This document shows positions 22,237 through 34,199 of a DNA stretch of 64,000 bases, in pieces. The stretch spans positions 62,001 through 126,000 of the forward strand of contig JAJQZP010000423.1 of NCBI GenBank assembly GCA_025403435.1, given 5' to 3'. Within the stretch, counting starts at the first letter, position 1, and each line of letters starts with the position of its first letter. Under the pieces are notes generated by a model that worked only from the letters and a program-made list of their open reading frames with translations, was not told the DNA's origin and made no database searches. The translations under genes and the position numbers were made by a program. The DNA is from Artocarpus heterophyllus. Its lineage: Eukaryota; Streptophyta; Magnoliopsida; Rosales; Moraceae.

Positions 22237-23273
22237 GACATTTGCCTAAGCTTGGTTAATTTTCCTCTTAATTTCTAAACCATACTTAAAGTGTTTCCAG
22301 GATACAAAAGTTGGACCAAAACTTGGTTATCACTACACTAAGGTTGGTGCCATTTTAAGGAAGAAAAGAGAAGAAAAATTGTATTTAATGCACACCATGT
22401 TTTGAACCATGCCTTGCATCATAACTTTTACTCTTTATGTCACTTTTGTCTCCTAATAAACATGATCTACTTTTTAAGGAGATTTTGTTAACTTTTTAGA
22501 GACTTTGTCTCCAAGTTTCTCTTAAAGTAGATAAAATTTTAACTGTTTAAGGGAAACTAACTAGCTGGCAGGAAAATTCGATACTTTTGGGTTGGCTCGA
22601 CACAGTATATCAGTATAAATCAATACCAGTATAAAGTTTTAATCGTGTAAAAATTAGATTGTTGAAGTCTCAATTCATTCCAAGACTGCATAAAATAATC
22701 TTGACATTTCCTGCACTCTAACTTGGTATTGACATATATTGATAGTATTAATTTTGAATTTGTATACAATTTTTTTTACTGAAATGTTAGTCGTGTAACT
22801 CTGATTTCTAACTAATAAGCAATTAAGGATTTATTTTGCATTATAGTATTTCTCGATGCACTACTAGCACCAAAATGTACTTGACAATTCTTATACTTTA
22901 AATTCTTAAGTTATTTTTGAATTAAAATTTCTTCCGCCATAAACGGTGTTATAAATTATCAACTGAATTATTTTATCACAGAAGTTAATAAATTTAACTT
23001 CATATTTACTATAGAATTTTGGAATATTTCTATTAATTCCATAAATTCTTCAATTACAAAGATTATACATGATATTTTAGAAAAATTTTAATGTCAGTAT
23101 TTAAATTCCAACATAACTTTGGAGCATTTCTTGACGCATAACGGTATTATATACTACTGAACTTGTGCTCATAAGCTGTAAACTTGTGCTTTTTATGAAC
23201 TTAATGGTGTAGTAATGGAAAAATCCTCCATTAATTATACTAATTAGTTGCTTGGATTTTTCCAGACATTATA

Positions 23274-23405
23274 ATGATAAACCTGGGTACATCAGTGATA
23301 AACCATAATATATTAGTGATACAATATAGTATATTAATGATAGCCTAAGTACATCAGGTGATAAACTATGGTATATCAATAATAAACTTTAGTATATTAC
23401 TGATA
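23274..23405. repeat. Minisatellite, right part
   Basis: About six degenerate units of TACATCAGTGATAAACC type, continuing the array broken at 18741. Confidence 0.7.
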
Positions 23406-23452
23406 AACTAGTAAATAACAAATCCTAACAAAAAAAGGCTAGACCTTAACTT

Positions 23453-26400
23453 CGTAGTGACCCTACCTACGTGGCTGTTGCTTAATTACTTGAACATACA
23501 TTTACTTAATGTACTTAAATTTTACGGATCAAATTCCTTTTTTAAATCATTTTCTTACAAGAGTTAAACTTCGCTAGTATCTTCAAATAAAAAAATAATT
23601 ATACTATTAGATATTTAATTTATAACTATCTTTATAGATGCTAACTTGCTAGTGAATTTTAAATTGAAACTTTTTTTTTTGTTAACATTGCTAATTAATT
23701 TTAATTTCACTCTATTTACTTTTTGTTGCAACCAAGATAATAATATTAACTAGTAGTTTAGCAGTTATCTCAAAACCTGCTCAATAATGGAGTTATAAAA
23801 TTAAACATAATATCAAAAGAGTCATAATTATCAAAATTATATGCACAAAATAAGCACGCAGTATCTATTTCTCATAACTCCACTCTAATAGACTGTCGTT
23901 TATGCACTGTCCATTAAGCATTATTGACAGGTTGTTTACATATAGTGTGAATATTTTTGAATGAGCTTTCGCTCAACAAGAGGAATAATAACTTGCAAAA
24001 CAATTGACATAACATGTGATGACATTAAAATACATGTACCAATTATGCTTGATTATGAGCTTATCTTATTATTTATCGAGCCCGAGTAGTAACATTGGTT
24101 GCGCGCAATTAACGGGATGTTAGGGTTTGCAAGGTCCAAGGAACGCCTTGACCAAATTTATTTTATCTTTTATTATTTTTGTTTTTAGCCTCCCTGTAGG
24201 TCGAGAGGTTAGTACGACTCTCTTAGATTAGTTCATCCTTATTAGTTTCACAAATCAATTTAATGACGCATGCAATATGACATAACATAGCATACTGTAA
24301 TTGAATTTAAACATGCTCAAAACATTTAGAAAGCATTAGGCATAGCATATTGTGATTGAACTAAAACAGGCTTAAAACATTTTAGAAAACGTTTATTTTA
24401 AACTATTTGTACTGTAGGCAAGATTCCTACTCACCTGTATTTCCGAAATAGATATCTTTTCTACTTGGGACTCCTTATCTCCTTTTAGAGAGTGATTCTG
24501 TATAAGACACCCACTAAGAGTGTGTAATAAAATCTATTTTATGCTATTTCTAGTTCGAGCATAATTGAAAGAATTTGATCATTCTTTTAGATCATAATTC
24601 TTTGATTATAAAATTCACTACTTCTATTACAAGGATTAACTATGTTATCAATTTCTCATAATATTCAAATCTTTCCTTAATCGCCATTAGTTTTGTCAAA
24701 ATGGATAGTTAATTAATTTAACAAAAATTAATTAATTATCTATCGTTATTAAATTTACATATCCTTAATTCACTAAATTAAACATTTCCTAAATTCATAG
24801 TTCTTAAGCTGAGTTCTAATTAGTCATATTCTAAATCTATTTAATGAGCTCATAATTGGTTTTAACTAAAATGGACATTACCCGTGCCTAGTATCGTGGT
24901 ACCAAGACTCTAGCGTATCGGATTTTTATGATAGCTAAATCAATGTCAAATTTAAAACTATTAAGGTTTATTTTCACAAAATCTTGTTTGTAGAGCTTAA
25001 AGGTTCAAATAAAAATTGCTCTATAACATAATACCTAAAACTGGTAACCCACTAAATGTTGGCCTTATATAATCTTCCTAGAATGCTGTAATTTCTTAGT
25101 TTACTGAAAAATAGGATTTTATAGTTACGCGATCTTTGTTTATAAAAACTGGTACTAGAGGGTACTTTTTGGTTAGTTTTGGATGGTAGAAAGGAATTCA
25201 TATGTTTAAAATAGTTTCTCTTTTATTTTTTTTATTCATTCACTTGTGTAGAATATGTTTTTTTTATAATAATTTTCACACTTGTTTTGAAGTTTTGATT
25301 ACCATTTTTTGGCACAATTGTTTTCCGGTTAAAACTTTACAAATTTTACTGATTAAGAAGTTTTGACTATTTTTATGAATCCCAATCCAAGTTTGATTTA
25401 CAAGTAGATTTTCACAAAATTTTCTCTATGAAAATTCATTATTTTGCTGTAATCTAAAAATTTCGTTTTCGGCAAAAATTACAATTCGACCTCAAAATGT
25501 CCCAAAACTTTAAAATAGTTTTCGGCCCAAAAATAAAAATTTTGGACAGCTTTCTTAACTGTATTTTTGAGGCTGTTCTTGGAAAAAAAATTTCTTTACA
25601 AAAGTTGTTCACATCATCAAAATCTAAAACTTTCATGTTGGACACAATGTAAAATTCGGACTAAAATAGTCCAAAAATGGAAAAAACAGTTCTTGTTGTG
25701 CTGGAACTGTTTTGGGCAATTTTTACAAACTACTTTAGGCAGCTTGTGGACAGCCTTTTGGCAGTTTTTGGGACTATTTTAAGCAGTCTCTAAAACTACT
25801 TGGTAAGTCTATTTAGAGTCAAAACAGTGTTTTTGCTTAGTCATTGAGTTTTATTCAAAACATCAAAATCTAAAAGTGCCGTGTTCAGAAAATTTTTTAA
25901 AAGCAACTCTAAGGCTTCGGTTTACGCATTTAAAGTTTGTGGAAAATTTTTCCACAAACCAAAACTTGTACAAATCCTAATTCTAACATGCAATACTAAT
26001 TTTTTACGTCTCATACAAGCATAAACTATACGAATCAACACATAAATAATTATTACAACCTACTTCCTCACTCAGTCATCAAATCTCTCATAAAGTTGTG
26101 AACTTTAACCTAAAAAAAATTAAAGAAAAGTTAGGTTACTTACCCTTGATGATTACTCTTGAGAGGGTGGTCTTAAGGCTTCTAACTTCTCCTTTTCTTC
26201 TTCTTGTAACACTAAATCACAAACTTAAGCACGTAAAAAAAATAGCTTTGTTTTTGGTTTTCATACTAAAACTTTCTAAGTAGCATATTTTCTTTCTTTG
26301 CTAGAAAAAAAGGGAAATAAAGAAAAGTGTAGATATTACGTTTGTCAAATGCTCTAACACCACTTATTTCTTCTTCTTCTTCTTCCTATGTAGGAGTTAC

Positions 26401-27520
26401 TATATTTTTTTTTTTATTCTTTTGTGATGTGATAATGGTAAGGAAGTATTAGACTGTGGCTTGATTTTTGTTTGGTTTTGGAAAGGAAATTAGGAAGCAA
26501 ATTCTTCTTCTTTTTTTTTTTTTCTTGAGTGCACCTGTATGCACGTTGGTGAAGAAGAAAAATAAGAAACTTTTCTTAGTGTTGCATAGGTAAAGGAAAT
26601 GACATGGGAAAGAATTGAAAAAAAAATATGACTATTGGCTTAGTCACATGTTTATATATATTTGCTTAATCTACTTACCCCACTTAATTCATGCTTAATT
26701 AGACTTCTAAGTGGCTTTGACAACTTAAAAAATGAGCTAATCCCTCTCTAATTGTGGTGCCATAGGTGAGATTGAGTGAGGTGCAAGTTTTGCTCAATTT
26801 ATTACCAAGTACAGTCATCATTTGGTGAATCCTAAATCAAGGGTACTTTATGCTTTTCTTGCAAGTTTCCATTAAGCAGGTAAATTTTATACTATCAGCA
26901 ATAGTCAATGCAGCTAATAGGAAATTTTATTATCTGACTGATCTTCTCCTATTTCTCAAATACTATGACATGCCATTCTTAGTATGAACCAGTATCGATA
27001 AAAGTTAAATCGCATATTGATGTTAATTATGTTAAGTCTAGAAATTTATTGTACACTTGATGAAAAATCTAAACTTGACTTTTTCAGTATCTAAACTCTA
27101 TAATGACGTAATTTTTAACAATGTCACTATCCGAGTTCTATAGACTTTTTTGTCAATGCAGCTACTTACGTAGCTCTGTTTTTTAAAATTATTTGGCAAT
27201 TAAGGATTCGTGTTAAAGTATTTCTCTGCCCACTACTAACTTAGTACTTCCCCCAAAAATTTTCATAATTAAATTTCTTGAGTTATTTACATATTGAAAT
27301 TTCTCCTGTCTCAATTATGGTAGAATTTCTCAATTAGTTTATTAGATTACAATAGCTAATAAATTTAATTGTAAAATTTACTATAGAATTTTTGGAATAT
27401 TCTTATATTAATTCCATAAATTCTTCAATCACAAAATTCATACACGATATTTCTAGGAAAATCCTTAATTTAAATTTATAAATTACATCATTTAATTCCA
27501 AGATTTTCTCAGTCATTACA
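23453..27520 (-). mobile_element. 3' LTR (4.1 kb) of the gypsy chromovirus
   Basis: The right end CAGTCATTACA abuts a polypurine tract at 27521-27533, so on the minus strand this is the 3' LTR directly after pol. The left end GTGACCCTACCTACGTGGC matches the left ends of the other two large LTRs; its first base has changed (CG for TG). A TATA-like TATATATAAAC lies at about 26651-26661 on the minus strand. Open frames inside are chance. Confidence 0.8.
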
Positions 27521-27533
27521 ATCTACCCCCTTA
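27521..27533 (-). promoter_or_regulatory. Polypurine tract of the gypsy element
   Basis: Minus strand reads AAGGGGGTAGAT immediately before the LTR start TGTAATGACTG, the classic Tekay-type PPT/LTR junction. Confidence 0.8.
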
Positions 27534-27553
27534 AAAATTTTCGTCCTAAAAAT

Positions 27554-27961
27554 TTATAACAACTCGGGGTATCTTTTCCTCATGTCTTCTTCACGTTCCC
27601 AAGTGGCTTCCTCAATATTGCGATTTCGCTGCAAAACCTTAACCAAAGGGATCACCTTATTCTTTAAGGTTTTCCCCTCACGAGCCAAAATTTGAACTAG
27701 CTTTTCTTCATATGATAGGTCTGCATAAACTTCAACCGGTTCTTGGTGAAGTACATGTGATGGATCTGGCACATACTTCTTTAACATTGACACATAAAAC
27801 ATATTGTGTACAGAGACTAGCTCTGACAGCAAGGTGAGTCTGTACGTGACTTTACCAATTCTTTCTAGAATTTCGAAAGGTCCAATGTATCTTGAATTGA
27901 GCTTTCCTCTTTTACCAAACCTTATTACTCCTTTCATCGGAGCGACCTGTAGAAAAACCAA
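27554..27961 (-). pseudogene. Gypsy integrase C-terminus with chromodomain-like end
   Basis: The frame contains the GPFEILERIGKVTYRLTL core of the chromoviral integrase C-terminal region, HNMFYVSMLKKYVPDPSHV, and the terminal EEATWEREEDMRKRYPEL of the degenerate chromodomain. These place the element in the Tekay/Del chromovirus clade. It is separated from the integrase core by a frame change at about 27962-28048. Confidence 0.85.
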
Positions 27962-28048
27962 GTCTTTTACTTGAAACTCTAGACATCTACAGCGTTTGTC
28001 TACATAGCTCTTCTGACGACTGTGAGTTGTGTCAATTCTATCCTTGAT

Positions 28049-28798
28049 TCATCTTACATCTTTTGTTGTTCTTCTGATGAAGTTGGTGGTCTCTAGATGT
28101 TTCTCCCTGGATTCATGCCAGTGAATTGGGGATCTACATTTTCTTCCATAAAGAGCTTCAAAAGATGCCATGCCTATCAACGCATGGTAACTATTGTTGT
28201 AGGAGAACTTGATCAAGGGTAACTTTCTATCCCAATTTCCCTTGAAATCTATGACACAAGCTCTTAGCATGTCTTCCAAAGTTTGAATTGTCCTTTCAGA
28301 CTGACCATCAGTTTGTGGGTGAAATACAATACTAATTTTTAGCTTAGAGCCTAATACATCCTGAATACTTTTCCAAAATCTCGAGGTGAATCGGCCATTT
28401 GTATCGGAGATGATAGACTTTGGAAGTCCATGCAACGCCACTATCTTTGATACGTACAATTCTACTAACCATTCCATAGAAAAGCTAAGCTTGATAGGTA
28501 AAAATTGTGTAGACTTAGTTAGTCGATCGACAATTACCCAAATCACATCATTGCCATCAGAAGTTCTTGGCAGTCCCACTACGAAGTCCATTGTTGTTTG
28601 ATCCTCAAGAATGTCAATTTTTTGCAGTTCCCCTACTAGATGTTGATGTTTTGCCTTAACTTTTTGACATGTAAGGCACTTTGATACAAACTCAGCAACA
28701 TCTTTCTTCATCCCATTCCACCAGAAGCTCTCTTTTAGATCTGTGTACATCTTTGCCTCTCTTGGATGTACGAAGTAAAGGGTTTCACGTGCTCTCAA
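28049..28798 (-). pseudogene. Gypsy integrase core
   Basis: Visible features in order are the zinc-binding remnant (VHPREAKMY, then SKCLTCQKVK) and the DDE core: TTMDFVVGLP, VIWVIVDRLTKSTQF, IISDTNGRFTS and DGQSERTIQTLEDMLRAC. The first D, second D and final E are all kept, although the usual SDRD motif has become SDTN. The tail beyond ALYGRKCRSPIHW is broken. The element cannot move on its own, because RT and RNase H are interrupted and the 5' half is missing. Confidence 0.9.
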
Positions 28799-29490
28799 AA
28801 GGATCTATTTTTTCCTTTGTTCATCATCAAGTATGCATATCCTACCTAAAGTATGCCATCTTTCGAAAGACTAAACTTTGTTTTCTTTCCTTTCAGAACC
28901 TCCCCATGTATTTTAACCAAAGTAGCGTAAGTTCTTGTTTGCCTTTCATGTGCTCAAGGACGATGGGTTGAAGCGTTAATGTTGATAATTTCCCTGAAAT
29001 CATCTTGATTCCAAGGTCGTTGATATCTTTTTGCAGAGGCTGAGGTAGAAAACTGATCGCCATGAGTGTTGTAGTAGATTTTCAACTTAGTGCATCAGCT
29101 ACTTTGTTTGCTTTTCTAGGGTGATAAAGGATCTCATAGTCGTAATCCTTCACTAGTTCTAGCCACCTTTGTTGTCTCATATTCAACTCCTTCTCTGTAA
29201 AAATGTACTCGAGGCTTTGATGATCAATGTAAATTTTACGTCTTGCTCCATACAAGTAGTGCCATCATATTTTTAGCACAAAAACCATCATTGCAAGTTC
29301 TAAATCATACGTCGGATAGTTCTTTTCATGGTTCTTAAGCTGTCGTGAGGCATAGGCGACTAGTTTTCCTCCTTGCATAAGGACAACTCCTAAACCTAAT
29401 TTGGAATCATCATTGTAAATCATGAAATTTCCTTTTTCTGTATCTAGAATTGTTAGCACTAGAGCACTAGTGAGTCTTCTATTCAACTCC
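28799..29490 (-). pseudogene. Gypsy RNase H and connecting region, interrupted
   Basis: The frame at 29265-29486 carries [30 protein letters not shown] and [20 protein letters not shown], the standard RNase H start. Downstream to 28800 the continuation ([27 protein letters not shown]) can be followed through a stop at 29265-29267 and further changes. Confidence 0.8.
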
Positions 29491-30545
29491 TTGAAATTTT
29501 CTTCACACTTATCAGTCTATTCATACTTCTTGCCTTTTCATGTGAGAGCTGTGAGAGGTGTTGCTAGCTTTGAAAATGCTTCTATAAACCGTCGATAATA
29601 CCCTACCAATCTGAGAAAACTATGTATCTCTATCACACTTTTTAGGGCTACCCACTGAGTCACTGCTTCAATTTTTTGTAGGATTCGTAGCAACTCCTTC
29701 TTTAGATACCACATGTCCCAAAAATTGTACATTTTCTAGCCAAAATTCACACGTTGAAAATTTGGCATACAACTAATTTTCCTTCAATATCTGTAAGGCG
29801 ATCCTTAAGTGTCCCTTTTATCTTTAAGTAAATCAAAATATCATCTATGAAAACAATGATAAATTTATCTAGATAATCCTTGAATACCCTATTCATTAGG
29901 TCCACAAATGCTGCTGGAGCATTGGTCAATCTGAACGGCATCACAAAAAATTCGTAGTGTCCATAACGTGTCCTAAAAGCAATCTTTGGTACATCTCTTT
30001 CTTTAATTTGAAGTTGGTGGTATATAGAATGCAAATTGATCTTCGAGAAATAGGCAACTCCTTTCAACTGATCAAATAGATCATCGATCGTGGTAGTGGA
30101 TACTTGTTCTTGATAGTGATCTTGTTCAGCTCCCAATAATTGATGCACATTCTTAGTGTACCATCTTTCTTTTTCATAAACAGAAATAGTACTCCCCATG
30201 GTGAGTAACTCAGACAGATAAAACCCCTTGTCTAGTAGTTCTTATAGCTATACTTGTAGCTCTTTGAGCTTTGTTGGGGCCATCTGATAAGGCGCCTTAG
30301 AAACTGGTGCTGATTTGGGCATCAATTCTATCTCGAATGAAATCTCTCGTACTGGTGGTAGTCTTGGCAACTCTTCTGGAAAAATTTCTACGAAGTTTCT
30401 GACCACTGGGATGTCTTCTGGACCTATTTTGCATTCCTTGGTCTTGTCCACTAGGTTGGATAAGTATCCTTCCCATCTGTTAGCTAATAACTTGTTTGCT
30501 TTCATAGCTGATATCATTGGCATCGACTGCTTCTGTGATGTTCTT
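29491..30545 (-). pseudogene. Gypsy reverse transcriptase, frameshifted and 5' truncated
   Basis: From upstream down: the protease-RT linker (MISAMKANKLL, GYLSNLVD, FPEELPRLPPVREISFEIEL, APYQMAPTKLKELQV); a stop-rich stretch at 30200-30247; [13 protein letters not shown] in one frame, shifting near 30105 to [31 protein letters not shown]; and the catalytic box as FIDD. A deletion follows at about 29800, then FLRLVGYYRRFIEAFSKLATPLTALT (29538-29600). Truncation at about 30545 removes protease and gag. Confidence 0.9.
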
Positions 30546-30553
30546 GTGTAGGT

Positions 30554-31150
30554 TGTAACGCGCGTCCCCCTTGGACTAGATGATAGGACGGATGCCACAG
30601 CTCGTACATGCTTACAAAGGATGATAGGCCAGTTCGACAGGGCAAACCTATAACCAATAGTACAATCAGAGACATCAGCAGGCCATTAGAAGCTTTATAG
30701 GGCAGGTCCTCAAATTTCCCAGATCGGCAAACCTATGGAGGGCATTCAGTAATTTGGACTTGGACTATCGGTAGGCAGATCCTCAGTGGTCGGCAGGCCG
30801 ATCTGCCTAGTCTAAAACTATAAGGGAAAACAATCAAATCTTAACTCTTTAGTGTAGAAACTATCATGACATTGGTAGCAGAATAATAAGATTACAATTA
30901 TTATACAAAATCAAGAAATCCATAAAATGTCTTAAACATTAATTCTTAGTTTTCTAGTCATATCAAAGAAATACTAGGAATCGATATTGCATCTTAGACT
31001 TGTCATAGGACCTTGGACCATTTTTGCTCAGTCATCTAAATCCTTACTTGAAAGCTCCCTTGCATCACGAGAACTATATAAGCACATAGCTTAGTAGGTA
31101 AACCATACGGTAGTTCCACATAAAAAAAAAACATACTTTTCATAAACATT
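30554..31150. other. Unclassified LTR-like junction segment
   Basis: Begins TGTAACGCGCGTCCCCC, an LTR-like start, exactly where gypsy homology ends. It contains repeated CGGCAGGCCGATC/CGGTAGGCAGATC phrases that echo 16185-16270 in the 2-kb solo LTR. It ends where copia homology begins. No clean opposite terminus or target duplication was found, so its nature is open. Confidence 0.3.
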
Positions 31151-32046
31151 AATTTTGGTATGTCAGGACGAGTGTGTGACAAATATATCAACTTACCAAC
31201 CAACTTTTGGTATCTTAGAGTATCTACTAGAATACCTTTGTCACTTTCTCCAAGCTTCAAATTAGGTTCCATTGGTGTCTCTGATGGTCTACAACCACTC
31301 ATTCTAGTTTCTCCTAGAAGATCTAGGACATACTTCCTTTGTGAGACGACAATTCCTTTCTTGGACCTTGCAACATCCATTCCAAGAAAATACCTTAAAG
31401 CTCCCAAATCTTTGATCTCAAATTTAGAGGCTAAGCATTTCTTCAATTTGCTTATCTCAATTAAGTCATCTCCAGTTAGAATGATATCGGCTACATAAAC
31501 AATTAATACAGCAACCTTTCCTTCTGCTGAAAACTTCATAAACAAAGTATGATCTATCTGCCCTTGAGTATATCCTTGCTTCCTCACAGATTGAGTAAAC
31601 TCTTCAAACCATGCTCTAGGTGACTGTTTGAGACCAAATAAGGCCTTCCTCAGCTTGCAAACCTTTGAACCAAACCTCTTCTCAAAGCCAGGTGGGTCCA
31701 TGAATACCTCTTCTTCTAAATCCCCATTCAAGAAGGCATTTTTTACATCTAATTGTTGTAAGGGCCAATCAAGGTTTGCTGCAACTGATAAAAGAACTCG
31801 GATTGTGTTGAGCTTCACTACTGGTGCAAATGTCTTTAAATAATCTACACCATATGTTTGAGTAAATCCCATGGCCACTAACCGAGCCTTGTATCTTTCT
31901 AAAGAACCATTTGAGTTGTACTTTACAGTGAAGACCCACTTGCAACCCACTGTTCTTTTCCCTTCGGGCAAGTCAACTACCTTCCAAGTCTCATTTTTCT
32001 CCAAAGCTCGCATCTCTTCAAAAATTACTTCCTTCCACTCCGGCAC
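31150..32046 (-). pseudogene. Copia reverse transcriptase, truncated, catalytic Asp mutated
   Basis: A long intact frame of copia RT: WVFTVKYNSNGSLERYKARL, FAPVVKLNTIRVLLSVAA, LDVKNAFLNGDLEEEVFM, LRKALFGLKQSPRAWFEEF, and GALRYFLGMDVARSKKGI. The catalytic box that should be YVDD reads YVAD (GCC for an Asp codon), which would abolish polymerase activity. Homology stops after LSHTRPDI near 31150, so RNase H and the 3' LTR are missing. The frame runs on to 31036 in unrelated DNA. Confidence 0.95.
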
Positions 32047-32324
32047 ATTTAGAGCATCCTACACATGTGTTGGAATTTCTATACTAGACAGCTTTGAGGT
32101 AAAAGCACAAAGAGAAGGGGACAACTTTTTATAGGAAACAAAGTTGGACAAAGGATGTTTAGTGCATGTTCTCACGGCTTTACGATGAGCAATTGGAAAT
32201 CCAAATCAGACATAAACTCAGATTGAGGATTAGAATTAGAATTGGATGAACTAGACTTAGACAAAGAATTACCTGAGGGTTTACCAAGCTCTTGATTTGT
32301 CCACGGTTTAGAATCATGGTGTTG

Positions 32325-32636
32325 CTACACCGTGGGAACTTCTTCTCTCTGTTTCAGTCTCTTCCTCAAGTAGACATAGAGCTCATGTTTTTTATCCACT
32401 GGTTTCTCACACATCTCTGTTTCTACTCTATTATTTAGTGGCATTAATGAGGGCTTCCCATTACTTTCAGTCCTCAAAATACCAAACTCTGGGTTTGAAT
32501 TTGGACGTGGTTCAGAGGTAGTAGTGGGTGCGTGAGGGTCAACAGTAGGGCTTCGATTTACTGCTGTAGGGCTAAATGTTTTTTCTAGTTCAAGACAATG
32601 ATTTTCTAGTACAAATTCTATAGGTTGGATAGCCAT
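32325..32636 (-). pseudogene. Copia integrase-RT linker
   Basis: Low-complexity, proline/threonine-rich hinge (PTVDPHAPTTTSEPRPNSNP) ending in ELYVYLRKRLKQRE, as in many copia polyproteins between integrase and RT. Confidence 0.7.
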
Positions 32637-32728
32637 GGTTTAAATGGCATTTGTTTCTTGGTCTTGTTCATTATTGATGACCTGATCTCTTTCTAACACA
32701 TCCTCAAGATCAAATTTCGTGAATATCC

Positions 32729-33577
32729 CTAAAATGTTTTTTTGTTCGTTATTGAATCTTCATTGGCACTCTCCCCCTGAAGATGAATATCCCTAAAATG
32801 TTTTTTTTTTGTTTCAAAAAAGGTCACATCCATAGTCACAAACAATTTTTTTGAGACCGGATCAAAGCACTTGTATCCTTTCTGTGTTGGTGAATAACCA
32901 ACAAAAACACACTTTTTTGCTCTTTGATCAAGTCTTCCCCGATTGTGATTATGCACATGAACAAAAGCAATGCAACCAAAAATTTCAATGGGATATCCAT
33001 AACAAGGCGTGATGTGGGAAAGCATTTTTTTGAAGAAGTTTAATGGTGTTTGAAAATTTAAAACTCGTGTTGGCATTCTATTGATTAAAAAAGTAGCAGT
33101 GAGAACAATTTCACCCCATAAATATTTTGGAACTTTAGTTGAAAATAATAGGGATCTAGCCACTTCAAGAAGATGTTTATTTCTTCTCTCAGCTACTCCG
33201 TTTTGCTGAGGCGTATCATTACAAGAACTTTGGTGAATAATTCTATTTTCCAAAAAATATTTCCCCAAGGTGTTGTTAAAATACTCATTTCCATTATTAC
33301 TTCTGAATACTTGAATGTTTGTTTGAAATTGGGTTTTCACCATGTTATGAAAATTTTTGAAAACTTGTTCTACTTTAGATTTTTCCTCGAGTAAATATAC
33401 CCAAGAAACTCGTGTATGGTCATTAATAAGAGTTATAAACCATTTTTTTTCCTGAAAGAGTAGGAACCCTAGATGCCCCCCAAATATCACTATGAATAAC
33501 AGAAAAAGGTTTAGAAGCTTTGTATGGTTGAGGTGGAAAAACCGATCTATGATGTTTTTCCAATTCACAAATTTCAC
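32729..33577 (-). pseudogene. Copia integrase, frameshifted, second catalytic Asp mutated
   Basis: The core frame has KKWFITLINDHTRVSWVYLL, then FRSNNGNEYFN where RSDNG is expected, so the second catalytic Asp is Asn. PQQNGVAERRNKHLLEVAR with the catalytic Glu, MPTRVLNFQTPL and KCVFVGYSPTQKGYKCF follow. The upstream first-Asp motif (HSDIWG) lies in another frame; the switch occurs at an eight-A run near 33446. Both lesions make it non-functional. Confidence 0.9.
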
Positions 33578-33608
33578 ACTGAAATAAAGATGGATTTTTA
33601 TTGATAAA

Positions 33609-34110
33609 TCAACTTGGAAACAAGAATTTAAGATACTTAAAGTTTGGACGTCCTAACCGAAAATGCCACAACATGATTTCCTGATCACTAGAAACAACGA
33701 TAAACTTAAAACATGTATTTTGAGCTTGTCCTCTCAAAGTAGATCCATCTTCAAAGAAATAAAGACCCTCACTTTGCTTAGCACTACCAATCATCTTCCT
33801 CGAGGTCAAATTCTGAAACTCATAGTGGGACGAAGAAAAGTTAACTTGACATTTCAGATCATGGGTTAATTTACTGATAGACAACATATTACAAGACAGT
33901 TTAGGAACATGAAGAACATTGTGAAGAGTAAAAGTGGGTGAAATAACAATTGAACCTTTTCCAGCAATTGCTGAAAGAGATCCATCTGCTATTTTTATTT
34001 TTTGATTCCCTGCACATGGACTATTAGTTGAAAATAATTCTGAATGTCCTGTCATATGATCAGATGTACCAGAATCTATAATCCATGGTTTCCTAGAGTT
34101 GACACTAACT
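33609..34110 (-). pseudogene. Copia protease and pre-integrase domain
   Basis: The aspartic protease motif WIIDSGTSDHMTGH is readable at about 34043-34085, followed by LHNVLHVPKLSCNMLSISKL and the GAG-pre-integrase box MLWHFRLGRPNFKYL. A frame break and decay separate it from the integrase at 33577. Confidence 0.85.
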
Positions 34111-34199
34111 AGAGCAGCAGTAAGGTAATTACCTTTTTGTGCTAATGAACAAGAAGGAGTTCAGGAATTTATTGATAGTTGTGCAGATTAGAGAAGTGT

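Larger units (their letters stand above)
18742..23273 (-). mobile_element. Giant solo LTR, 4.5 kb, gypsy Tekay/Del-like family
   Basis: Starts TGTAATGACC and ends CATTATA (terminal CA decayed to TA). ATGAT is duplicated exactly at 18737-18741 and 23274-23278. No pol lies inside. It is related to the LTRs at 23453-27520 and 54540-58996: shared CCTACCTACGTGG left end, the 'gaggtNRGTACGAC' block and the block at 20834-20880. Minus orientation comes from the TATA box at 22229-22236 and from the relatives. It holds an internal 162-bp tandem array (20936-21720) and an ACAT microsatellite. Confidence 0.85.

Noticed and set aside
30549..31099. TAGGT at 30549-30553 and 31095-31099 as a target duplication of a 541-bp solo LTR
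   Set aside because: The enclosed segment starts TG but ends AG rather than CA, and a five-base match is likely by chance.
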